Of a stretch of DNA of 5,310 nt, positions 1-5,091 are shown piece after piece. The translations under genes were made by a program, and so were the position numbers. This DNA comes from Pyrodictiaceae archaeon (GTDB taxonomy: Archaea > Thermoproteota > Thermoprotei_A > Sulfolobales > Pyrodictiaceae), in assembly GCA_027033675.1 (NCBI GenBank), contig JALVKZ010000085.1:1-5310 (forward strand), written 5' to 3'. Numbering within the stretch: the stretch's first letter is position 1; each line of letters starts with the position of its first letter. The notes beneath the pieces are model-generated. The model did not search any database. It saw nothing but the letters and a program-made list of their open reading frames with translations, and was not told where the DNA came from.

Positions 1-139
1 AAGACTCTAGGAGAGGCTCTGCATCAGGATCTATTGAAACCGTTACCCTTCTATTTCTCCTAAGAGCGGCTTGGATGTCTCCATAGCGTATGAAGGGCCC
101 TAGTCCCTTGAACTCTAAGCGAGGAATACCCTCTGCCAT
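1..139 (-). CDS. Unrecognised protein, N-terminal 46 residues (runs off window)
   Basis: An open frame on the minus strand starts with ATG at 139 and is still open at the window edge, giving 46 complete codons. It begins MAEGIPRLEFKGLGPF and continues with a basic stretch (ALRRNRR) followed by a strand-like VTVSIDP. I do not recognise the family from this fragment and no catalytic motif is visible. That it is a real gene is supported by a near-perfect archaeal Shine-Dalgarno sequence 5 nt before the ATG and by its place 21 bp downstream of the stop of the preceding minus-strand gene. The two are almost certainly co-transcribed, so its function may relate to the flavodiiron-like protein. Its stop and full length lie outside the window. 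Confidence 0.72.
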   Translation of the reverse strand, partial: MAEGIPRLEFKGLGPFIRYGDIQAALRRNRRVTVSIDPDAEPLLES

Positions 140-144
140 AGAGT

Positions 145-154
145 CCACCTCCCC
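145..154 (-). promoter_or_regulatory. Strong Shine-Dalgarno site in the operon gap
   Basis: Read on the minus strand this is GGGGAGGTGG, which contains GGAGGTG, an almost complete complement of the archaeal 16S 3' end. It ends 5 nt before the ATG at 139 and lies wholly within the 21-bp gap after the upstream stop codon. It fixes the start of the downstream gene and suggests efficient translation from the shared transcript. Confidence 0.75.
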
Positions 155-160
155 GGGGGG

Positions 161-1633
161 CTATGTGCTGCTTAGTAAGTCTGTGAGTTCTCTTAGCCTA
201 GCGATTACGGAGCGCACCTCGTCCCTGCCAATAACTAGTGGTCCGTAATGAGGAGCTATTATCTCGACATCTAGCTTGCTTACTCTCTCTGTCCACGCTC
301 TTAGTTTATTAATGTTAACTAGGTGCATCACATATGGGGCAACGGTCTTCAAGTACTCCTCTAGATCGCTTACAAAGGGAGCCCATAGTCCGGGAGGAGT
401 GATGGAGCCTAGTGTAACTCCTGCAAATAGCACCTTTGACACGGGATCGTAGAGCGCAATGTTGTGTGCCGCGTTAGCCGCCCCCTCTAGTACTAGTAGC
501 TTTGTACGCCCTGTACTAGTCTCCGACTCACGTAGTGGCAGTGTCTTTATGTTGGCGCTTATTTGGCGAACTGCAGAGTTTAGTAAGCTGGCATGATAAG
601 GTGGTGCATGAATATAGACCCTGGGATTATGAGATAATATAGTCTCAACACCGGCTATTAGGTCTGACTCAACATGTGTTAGGACTATATGTCTGAGATT
701 CTCAAGCCCCTCAAGAAGCTCCTCTATGTGTACTATGTGCCTCTCCTCGAGAGCAGCAGGATTTACCAACACGGCCTCTCTTCGATCAACAACCATGAAG
801 CTATTAGACAATAATCCGCCGCAAGCAGCGCAGCCCTTCACCGAGACCCAGTATACTCTATGATCCCCGCTACTCGTTATCTCTAGTGGTGCATAGACCA
901 CTGTCTCCCTGCCACCGTAGAGAGCCCAGGCCTTTACATTGACCCTCTTAGCCAGGGGGAAATTCGCGTAAAGAACATCGTCTCCGTGTAGACGCCGACC
1001 AGGAAGCTCCGCGTAGAGACCAGTAACCTTGCTTTCCCTCAAAACTAGCCGGAGCGTAAACGGCTCACGCTCATCCAGGCTCTCAACCTCAACTAGGTAA
1101 TGATCTGGCCCTAGAGCTGAGAGAACCCTTAGAGCTGACTCAAGAACGACGTTAAATACCGGGATAAAGGAGTCATAATAGACAAGCGTTGTGAGTAGTG
1201 GTGGTGACCTCTCGAGGGCTGCAAGCCTGTTATCTTCATCGTTTATATCTGTTGATGGATAAGCGCTCTCGAGACGTGTCCTCACGAGATTCGCTAGCTC
1301 GTTCCCAAAGGTATCGATTATTCTCTCTACTCGGCCTACACCCTGGCAAGTAACTGTAACCGTCGTCTGTACTCCTTGCCGGGCAGCAGTAATGTCTATG
1401 AACATCATATCGGTATCGCTATAGAGCACAGCTGCGGTACTATTCCCGGTCTCGTATATATCCATTAATAATTGTATCTTCTCGGTGCCACGTCTACCCT
1501 TAGGAACAACTACTGTCACATAGTTGCTTCCAACCTCGTCCACGACGGAGACACGGCGAAGCATATCCTGTAGCGAGCCGAGTAGCCGCCGAGCCTCCGC
1601 AGGGCTAAGGGAGAGAATGAACTGTTTCCTCAT
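161..1633 (-). CDS. Flavodiiron-like metallo-beta-lactamase-fold protein with degenerate metal site
   Basis: This 490-residue protein has two parts. Residues 1 to about 260 are an unrecognised alpha/beta region. Residues about 265-470 resemble the metallo-beta-lactamase (ODP) domain of flavodiiron proteins: SNSFMVVDRREAVLVNP (276-292) matches the conserved first strands, LTHVESD (318-324) matches the HxExDH motif, VLFAGVTLG (401-409) matches the LFSNDAFG-like segment, and IIAPHYGP (458-465) matches the final motif. By hand alignment, H320, E322 and D324 remain, but the last His of the first motif is L325, the next His ligand is N387, the Asp is V406 and the last His is Y463. No flavodoxin domain follows. 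A CxxC pair (C268, C271) sits just before the domain. The ATG at 1633 has GGGGGAAGG about 8 nt upstream and a TATA box further out. Loss of ligands suggests no classical oxygen or NO reductase activity; a binding or redox-sensing role is possible but unproven. Confidence 0.75.
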   Translation of the reverse strand: MRKQFILSLSPAEARRLLGSLQDMLRRVSVVDEVGSNYVTVVVPKGRRGTEKIQLLMDIYETGNSTAAVLYSDTDMMFIDITAARQGVQTTVTVTCQGVGRVERIIDTFGNELANLVRTRLESAYPSTDINDEDNRLAALERSPPLLTTLVYYDSFIPVFNVVLESALRVLSALGPDHYLVEVESLDEREPFTLRLVLRESKVTGLYAELPGRRLHGDDVLYANFPLAKRVNVKAWALYGGRETVVYAPLEITSSGDHRVYWVSVKGCAACGGLLSNSFMVVDRREAVLVNPAALEERHIVHIEELLEGLENLRHIVLTHVESDLIAGVETILSHNPRVYIHAPPYHASLLNSAVRQISANIKTLPLRESETSTGRTKLLVLEGAANAAHNIALYDPVSKVLFAGVTLGSITPPGLWAPFVSDLEEYLKTVAPYVMHLVNINKLRAWTERVSKLDVEIIAPHYGPLVIGRDEVRSVIARLRELTDLLSST

Positions 1634-1855
1634 ATCTACAACCTTCCCCCGAGCACAGATTCTCGCAAAATACGAGTATTTTTATACTACACGGAGGAGA
1701 ACAAGCTCCTAAGCTGTATCGTTGCAAAAATTTGTGCTTTTAGGAGGCCTGCTCCATGCTCTGTAGCACACAAGCTAAAAACACAGGAAACGATAGCCAA
1801 GCCTCCCGGGAATACATTGTTTTCGCCCTAGTAAGCAGAGCGGAGGCGCCCAGTC
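1634..1855. other. Divergent intergenic region with inverted repeats
   Basis: These 222 bp separate the leftward operon from the rightward nucleotidyltransferase gene and must hold both promoters. Seen directly: AGGAG/CTCCT (1695-1699, 1706-1710); an imperfect AT-rich palindrome GCAAAAATTTGTGC (1724-1737, 12 of 14 positions symmetric); and nested pairs TATCGTT/AACGATA (1717-1723, 1789-1795), TGTGCT/AGCACA (1733-1738, 1765-1770) and GGAG/CTCC (1743-1746, 1752-1755). The rightward gene has GGAGG at 1842-1846, 9 nt before its ATG. Its TATA box is unclear; GCTAAAAAC around 1774 and AATACAT around 1811 are weak candidates. No coding signal is seen between the genes. Confidence 0.55.
1641..1686 (-). 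promoter_or_regulatory. Promoter and ribosome binding site of the minus-strand operon
   Basis: On the minus strand TATAAAAATA (1686-1677) is a good archaeal TATA box. A start of transcription about 25 nt downstream would fall near 1656, leaving a leader of some 20 nt. That leader contains GGGGGAAGGT (1650-1641), a moderate Shine-Dalgarno site ending 7 nt before the ATG at 1633. The spacing of box, leader and start is coherent; the exact transcription start is inferred. Confidence 0.6.
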
Positions 1856-2428
1856 ATGGCCTATACCCTAAAGGATATAGCGTGGCTAGTTAAGAAGCTC
1901 GAAGAAGAAGGCATACGCGGGGTAATAATTGGAAGCACTGTTATTGACCTAGAGCTTCGCCGCAAATCCTTCGAGGACGATATAGACTTCTTTGTCCTCG
2001 AGCCAAGCCCCCTAATAGAGGAGGATAGGTATAGGGAGATAGCGTATCGCAATAACTGGCAGATGAGCTACACGGCCCTGGGCACACCTAAGTTCGTCAT
2101 AAGGCTTCCCAGCGGCGAGGAGGTCATAATAGAGTTCTACGAGAACATTCACGACTTCTACGTCCCTCTTGAGGTAATAGAGAATGCGCCCGCGAAGCGA
2201 ATCAGTGGTACTAGCGTCCGAGTCATAAGGCCCGAGGACTATATAGTATTAAAGGCGAAGGCTGCCCGTGAACCCGACATAGAGGATCTAAGAATAGTCA
2301 AAGAGTACATAGATTCAGGAAAGCTGCGCATAGACGAGAGAATAATCAAGAGAGACATAGAACTATTACCAGAGGAGGACAAGAAATTCGTTATCCACAA
2401 GCTACGCGAGCTAGGATTCCGCATCTAG
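1856..2428 (+). CDS. Stand-alone minimal nucleotidyltransferase-fold protein
   Basis: A 190-residue protein with the core of the DNA polymerase beta-like nucleotidyltransferase superfamily, close in layout to archaeal minimal nucleotidyltransferases such as those labelled DUF2204. The GS motif is G26-S27 (VIIGSTVIDLEL), the paired acids are D42 and D44 (EDDIDFFV) and a likely third metal-binding acid is E93 (VIIEFYE). Residues 123-147 carry the family's C-terminal signature, a Pro-Glu-Asp-x3-Leu-Lys stretch followed by Asp-x2-Asp, where K133, D141 and D144 stand out. All expected active-site residues are present, so transfer of a nucleotide to a protein, RNA or small molecule is plausible; the substrate is unknown. 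The ATG is preceded by GGAGG at 9 nt. No HEPN, AbiEi-like or other antitoxin partner is encoded beside it: the next gene is a sugar-phosphate isomerase after a 90-117 bp gap. Confidence 0.75.
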   Translation: MAYTLKDIAWLVKKLEEEGIRGVIIGSTVIDLELRRKSFEDDIDFFVLEPSPLIEEDRYREIAYRNNWQMSYTALGTPKFVIRLPSGEEVIIEFYENIHDFYVPLEVIENAPAKRISGTSVRVIRPEDYIVLKAKAAREPDIEDLRIVKEYIDSGKLRIDERIIKRDIELLPEEDKKFVIHKLRELGFRI

Positions 2429-2464
2429 CAACCCGGGAGGATCCCTGCAGGGTTATGGGCTCAG

Positions 2465-2503
2465 GGCTAGCACGCCACTCTTAGCCAGGCTTCCATTTTT
2501 GTT
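2465..2503 (+). terminator. Possible terminator of the nucleotidyltransferase gene
   Basis: A weak stem GGCTA/TAGCC (2465-2469, 2482-2486) is followed by a T-rich tract ATTTTTGTTT (2494-2503). T-rich tracts are the main archaeal termination signal. It lies 37-75 bp past the stop codon at 2428. The tract runs directly into the TATA-like box of the next gene, so termination and initiation may be back to back. The stem is short and could be chance. Confidence 0.35.
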
Positions 2504-2538
2504 TAAGTATCTAGGCTAGTGGCTGATAAGACCTGGTG
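2502..2538 (+). promoter_or_regulatory. Promoter and GGTG ribosome binding site of the PGI/PMI gene
   Basis: TTTAAGTA (2502-2509) is a fair archaeal TATA box; transcription would start near 2530. GGTG at 2535-2538, matching the core of the anti-Shine-Dalgarno, lies 7 nt before TTG at 2546. Together they point to TTG 2546 and not GTG 2519 as the translation start, because GTG 2519 would lie upstream of the predicted transcript and has no ribosome binding site. Confidence 0.45.
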
Positions 2539-2545
2539 CCTAGGC

Positions 2546-3538
2546 TTGAACGGGTTCTACGAATATTATTTATCCTGGGAGGAGCCAGCGCGCCGAGCTT
2601 ATTTATCCGGTCTATCACTAGGGCTCCCAGCTAGCTATGCGGCGAGCAGCCTTGTACTCGTATGTGGTATGGGGGGGAGCGGTGCCGCTGGTGACTACTT
2701 AGCAGTACTCGCTGCTAGGTATGGTGGCTCAGTAATAGCTTCGCTTAAGGAGGCGGAGCCTCCGCACTGGGTTAGTCGTGGTGCCCTAGTCTACGCTGTT
2801 AGCTTTTCTGGCAACACGAGAGAGACACTCAACTGTGCAAGAAGGAGCTATGAGCTAGGCGGCCACGTCGTAGCCATTACGACTGGCGGCAAGCTAGCGG
2901 CGTGGGCACGGGAGAGAAACCTCCCAGTAGCAATAGTTGAGCAAGCCCCTGCGCCCCGTGCTGGTTGGCCGCAGCTCTTCTACACACTGCTAGGTAGCCT
3001 AGTAGGCAACGGCTTACTCAACACGCCAGGGCCCCATATCGAGGAGTCTCTCCGCCTCCTCAGTGAGCGCAAGGAAGCCGAGAACCAAGCCTCTGAGACA
3101 GCCTCGTGGCTCAAGGCTGTGCAGAGCAACCTAGTAGTGCTGGCACCAGCTCCCTACCACCCAGTAGCCGTGAGGACGAGGAGCGAGCTAGCAGAAAACG
3201 CGAAGACAGCGAGCGATGCCTCACAGGTACCAGAATCGGGTCATAACATACTGGAGGGTTGGAGCAACGAGGCCCGATACAGCTTCCTAGTGATAGACCC
3301 CCTTGAGGAGCCTTGGAGCAAGCTACTAGAGGAGTTCATGGGCCTAGCGAGGCCAGCCGACTTCTACGTAGAGAAGCTGCGAGGCACAAATATGGTAGCG
3401 AAGATGGTGTGGGGCACATGGATAGCCGGGCTAGCCTCAGTAAAGCTCGCCGAGATGAAGGGCTACGAGGCAGAGAAACTCACGGCAGTCAAGTTATTCC
3501 GTTCAATAGTCGAGAAGACCACAGAATGGGGAGCATAG
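2546..3538 (+). CDS. Bifunctional phosphoglucose/phosphomannose isomerase
   Basis: A 330-residue archaeal PGI/PMI of the SIS-domain family. It interconverts glucose-6-phosphate and fructose-6-phosphate, and mannose-6-phosphate and fructose-6-phosphate, in the cytoplasm, serving gluconeogenesis, sugar breakdown and supply of mannose for glycans. Numbered from the TTG start, the first SIS domain shows GMGGSG (41-46) and the phosphate-binding SFSGNT (86-91); APRAGWPQL (136-144) carries R138, ENAK (217-220) carries the catalytic-base candidate E217, GHNILEG (232-238) carries H233, and SVKLAE (298-303) carries K300. These correspond to the R135, E203, H219 and K298 I recall from the Pyrobaculum enzyme. 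TTG 2546 was chosen because it aligns with the start of that homologue (YLSWEE against YLNWEN) and has GGTG upstream; GTG at 2519 would add nine residues and is the alternative. It appears monocistronic. Confidence 0.9.
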   Translation: MNGFYEYYLSWEEPARRAYLSGLSLGLPASYAASSLVLVCGMGGSGAAGDYLAVLAARYGGSVIASLKEAEPPHWVSRGALVYAVSFSGNTRETLNCARRSYELGGHVVAITTGGKLAAWARERNLPVAIVEQAPAPRAGWPQLFYTLLGSLVGNGLLNTPGPHIEESLRLLSERKEAENQASETASWLKAVQSNLVVLAPAPYHPVAVRTRSELAENAKTASDASQVPESGHNILEGWSNEARYSFLVIDPLEEPWSKLLEEFMGLARPADFYVEKLRGTNMVAKMVWGTWIAGLASVKLAEMKGYEAEKLTAVKLFRSIVEKTTEWGA

Positions 3539-3572
3539 AGTCCCCAGCTTCTCAATAAATTCTTCGCAGAGG

Positions 3573-3630
3573 GTATAAGGGGGCAAGGCTTAATAAAGTA
3601 GCAACATCTCCTCCGCCTCGTTGGAGGAGG
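3573..3630 (+). promoter_or_regulatory. Promoter and strong ribosome binding site of the 83-residue protein gene
   Basis: Two TATA-like boxes are seen: GTATAAGG (3573-3580) and CTTAATAAA (3589-3597). The second would place transcription near 3618-3620, leaving a leader of about 17 nt; the first would start about 15-20 nt earlier. GGAGGAGG (3623-3630) is a strong Shine-Dalgarno site 6 nt before ATG 3637. The upstream CTCCTCC (3608-3614) is complementary to it, which matters only if the longer transcript is made. Confidence 0.55.
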
Positions 3631-3636
3631 AGAAGA

Positions 3637-3888
3637 ATGCCCAGCGAGTACCTCTCAAAGGTAAGGGATCTCATAAAGCCAAAGCTACAGGAGAAGGGCC
3701 TCAAGGCGCTCTTAGTAGGCTCAACGCTCAAGCTGGTAAAAGACGGAGACACAGTGATGAATATTAGCGATAAGGGAGAGATAGTTGAGCTGAGCTTTAA
3801 GGGCAAGAAGTATACCTATGATAAGTGGTACACGAAGCCAGAGCACCTAGCGAAGACGATAACAGTTACCCTCGATGCACAGCTCTAG
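3637..3888 (+). CDS. Small uncharacterised Lys-rich protein (83 aa)
   Basis: I do not recognise this family. The 83-residue product has a predicted N-terminal helix (residues about 3-20, YLSKVRDLIKPKLQEK), then what look like several beta strands: KALLVGSTLKLV (23-34), DTVMNISD (38-45), EIVELSFKGKKYTYDKWY (48-65), and ITVTLDAQL at the end. It holds 14 lysines and 1 arginine against 11 acidic residues, has no cysteine and no membrane segment or signal peptide, so a compact cytoplasmic alpha+beta protein is likely. It is believable as a gene because of the strong GGAGGAGG site 6 nt before the ATG, a TATA box upstream, and codon use (ATA, CTA, AAG, TAG stop) like its neighbours. It lies 98 bp after the PGI/PMI stop with its own promoter, so no operon-based function can be inferred. 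Confidence 0.75.
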   Translation: MPSEYLSKVRDLIKPKLQEKGLKALLVGSTLKLVKDGDTVMNISDKGEIVELSFKGKKYTYDKWYTKPEHLAKTITVTLDAQL

Positions 3889-4001
3889 GCAACGAAACAA
3901 TAAGACGCTATTATATCGTAGCCCTTATCACCATTTTTGAGAAAAAGATAGGAATTCCTCTAATCCCTTTCGAGAATTTCAGCTTGTTCCTTTTCAGACA
4001 T
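3885..4001 (-). pseudogene. Possible decayed micro-ORF with in-frame TAG
   Basis: On the minus strand ATG at 4001 opens MSEKEQAEILERD, hits TAG at 3962-3960, and the same frame then stays open for 24 more codons, including YLFLKNGDKGYDIIA, until TAG at 3887-3885. The two parts look protein-like in composition and together would make a 38-codon frame. Only AAGGAC, 4 nt before the ATG, resembles a weak ribosome binding site. It may be a remnant of a degraded gene, a functional 13-residue peptide, or chance in AT-rich DNA. Confidence is low. Confidence 0.15.
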
Positions 4002-4016
4002 AGTCCTTACCAAGCG

Positions 4017-4047
4017 AGAGCGATCTAGGTAAGCAATAGACCGCTCT
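4017..4047. repeat. Imperfect inverted repeat (10 bp arms, 9-nt loop)
   Basis: AGAGCG (4017-4022) pairs with CGCTCT (4042-4047) and TCTA (4024-4027) with TAGA (4037-4040), with one A.C mismatch between them and the loop GGTAAGCAA. A second, weaker stem AGACC/GGTCT (4038-4042, 4048-4052) uses the same 3' arm and would exclude the first. No T-tract follows, so it is not a classical terminator. It may be a regulator-binding site 48 bp before the TATA box of the next gene, or a 3' structure of the upstream transcript. Confidence 0.45.
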
Positions 4048-4076
4048 GGTCTTGCCACTTCGCCTCCGAATGCTAC

Positions 4077-4102
4077 TTATTAGGGCTAAGAGCCTATAAT
4101 TT
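4077..4102 (+). promoter_or_regulatory. TATA box of the metallo-beta-lactamase gene, embedded in a palindrome
   Basis: TATAATTT (4095-4102) is a good archaeal TATA box; transcription near 4123 would leave only about 8 nt before the TTG start at 4132, so the mRNA is nearly leaderless. The box overlaps paired arms TTAT/ATAA (4077-4080, 4096-4099) and GGCT/AGCC (4084-4087, 4091-4094), the kind of symmetry a repressor could use to block TBP binding. The repressor role is inference only. Confidence 0.5.
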
Positions 4103-4131
4103 ACCAAGAAATCATGGGTGCTACATAAGCC

Positions 4132-5067
4132 TTGACCTTACCTCCCGTTATCTTTGCTGAGAGCGGGCTAGGAACCAGGATCTATATTGTTGATGCATCG
4201 CCTTGGCTCCTCGATATAGACTTTATAAAAACGTACTTGGTCAAGGATAGGCTAGCGTGTGCCCTAATAGACTCGGGGCCGAGTAACGCTGCTAGCCAGG
4301 TAGCCGGGATGGTGACGAGCCTCTGCCGCAGCACAAACAAGGTCTACATAGTACTTACCCATATTCACCTAGATCATGGCGGTGGCGCGGCAAGGCTAGC
4401 CGAGTACCTGGCTCAGCGGGGCTTTAGTGTCGAGACACTTGTTCACCCCAGGGGGGAGCGTCATCTAAGAGACCCCACGAAGCTATGGGCGGCGTCGCAG
4501 CAAGTCCTCGGTGAGCGCGCCCAGGAATTCGGCGAACCAGTACCCTATACCATGTATGGTCTTCGCTCGACAAGCGATGGAGAACAAGTAGAGCTTGGGG
4601 AAGCGGTGCTAGAGATAATTCACACCCCGGGCCACGCTAGTCACCACCAGAGCATAGCGCTAGAGCTACCAGTTGGCACGATAATGTTCACAGGAGATTC
4701 GGCAGGGATATATGATCCTCTAAGTGGTGGACTCGTACCGACAACGCCGCCGCCTTTTAGGCTAGAGCCTTTCCTCCAGAGCCTTGAGAAAATGAAGAAA
4801 TATAGCCCAGAATGGATTGCGCCAACACATCTGGGCCCAGGTCCTGGTGCTCTCTTAGAGAAGCACGAGGAACAAGTAAGACTATGGGTCAAGATAATAG
4901 GCGACGAGCCTGGCTCTGACATGGGGGAGTTGATCAAAAAGATACTAGAGGCGGACCCATTTGCCAAGCGGCTCTACGAGAACCTCTCATGGAGCAAGCA
5001 GATCAGAGGCGTCTTTATGGACAGTATCGAGGGCATAAGATTGTTCCTACAAGAGAAGAAAAAGTAG
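4132..5067 (+). CDS. Metallo-beta-lactamase-fold hydrolase (glyoxalase II-like)
   Basis: A 311-residue protein with a complete zinc/iron-binding site of the metallo-beta-lactamase superfamily: IDSGP (46-50) after the first strands, THIHLDH (76-82) giving H77, H79, D81 and H82, TPGHAS (165-170) giving H168, FTGDS (186-190) giving the bridging D189, and APTHLGP (230-236) giving H233. It should be an active cytoplasmic two-metal hydrolase acting on a thioester, lactone or similar ester; the substrate cannot be told from sequence. Residues about 240-311 form a helical extension. The start must be TTG 4132, because an in-frame TAA lies at 4126-4128 and no better start follows before the conserved core. 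GGTG at 4117-4120 is 11 nt away and probably upstream of the transcript. It is unrelated in subfamily to the degenerate protein at the left end. The next gene converges 24 bp away. Confidence 0.88.
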   Translation: MTLPPVIFAESGLGTRIYIVDASPWLLDIDFIKTYLVKDRLACALIDSGPSNAASQVAGMVTSLCRSTNKVYIVLTHIHLDHGGGAARLAEYLAQRGFSVETLVHPRGERHLRDPTKLWAASQQVLGERAQEFGEPVPYTMYGLRSTSDGEQVELGEAVLEIIHTPGHASHHQSIALELPVGTIMFTGDSAGIYDPLSGGLVPTTPPPFRLEPFLQSLEKMKKYSPEWIAPTHLGPGPGALLEKHEEQVRLWVKIIGDEPGSDMGELIKKILEADPFAKRLYENLSWSKQIRGVFMDSIEGIRLFLQEKKK

Positions 5068-5091
5068 AGGAGAGAGGACATTGTTCCTAGT

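Larger units (their letters stand above)
3889..4131. other. AT-rich intergenic region with hairpin and promoter
   Basis: This 243-bp gap separates the 83-residue protein gene from the metallo-beta-lactamase gene and is visibly richer in A and T than the genes around it, especially at 3889-4000. It holds the questionable minus-strand micro-ORF, a 10+10 bp imperfect inverted repeat (4017-4047), and the downstream gene's TATA box (4095-4102) inside a small palindrome. I see no tRNA, rRNA or convincing longer coding frame on either strand. Confidence 0.6.

Noticed and set aside
2430..2454. Cluster of palindromes CCCGGG, GGATCC and CCCTGCAGGG, plus AACCC/GGGTT, after the nucleotidyltransferase gene
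   Set aside because: Individually short and GC-rich, without a T-tract directly following or spacing to a promoter; I see no functional arrangement beyond chance.
3754..3793. C/D box sRNA: GTGATGA (3754-3760) followed by CTGA (3790-3793)
   Set aside because: The boxes lie inside the 83-residue protein gene, no terminal stem flanks them and no convincing internal D'/C' pair is present; such short motifs are expected by chance.
3885..4001. TAG readthrough (pyrrolysine) in the minus-strand micro-ORF
   Set aside because: All real genes in the window end in TAG, and pyrrolysine is not known from Crenarchaeota; decay or chance is far more likely.
3825..4028. Plus-strand 67-codon frame overlapping the end of the 83-residue protein gene
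   Set aside because: It starts inside another gene in a different frame with no ribosome binding site, and its sequence is unlike a folded protein.
4641..4967. Long open frame antisense to the metallo-beta-lactamase gene (and similar frames antisense to 1861-2052, 2239-2424 and 3552-3806)
   Set aside because: They lie opposite well-supported genes, have Ser/Pro-rich low-information translations, and lack ribosome binding sites and recognisable motifs.
161..5067. The two metallo-beta-lactamase-fold genes as a duplicated pair or one system
   Set aside because: They belong to different subfamilies (flavodiiron-like against glyoxalase II-like), lie 2.5 kb apart on opposite strands and share no similarity outside generic fold motifs.
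5041..5089. Direct repeat TTGTTCCTA at 5041-5049 and 5081-5089
   Set aside because: Only 9 bp, one copy within coding sequence, and no flanking mobile-element features; probably coincidence.
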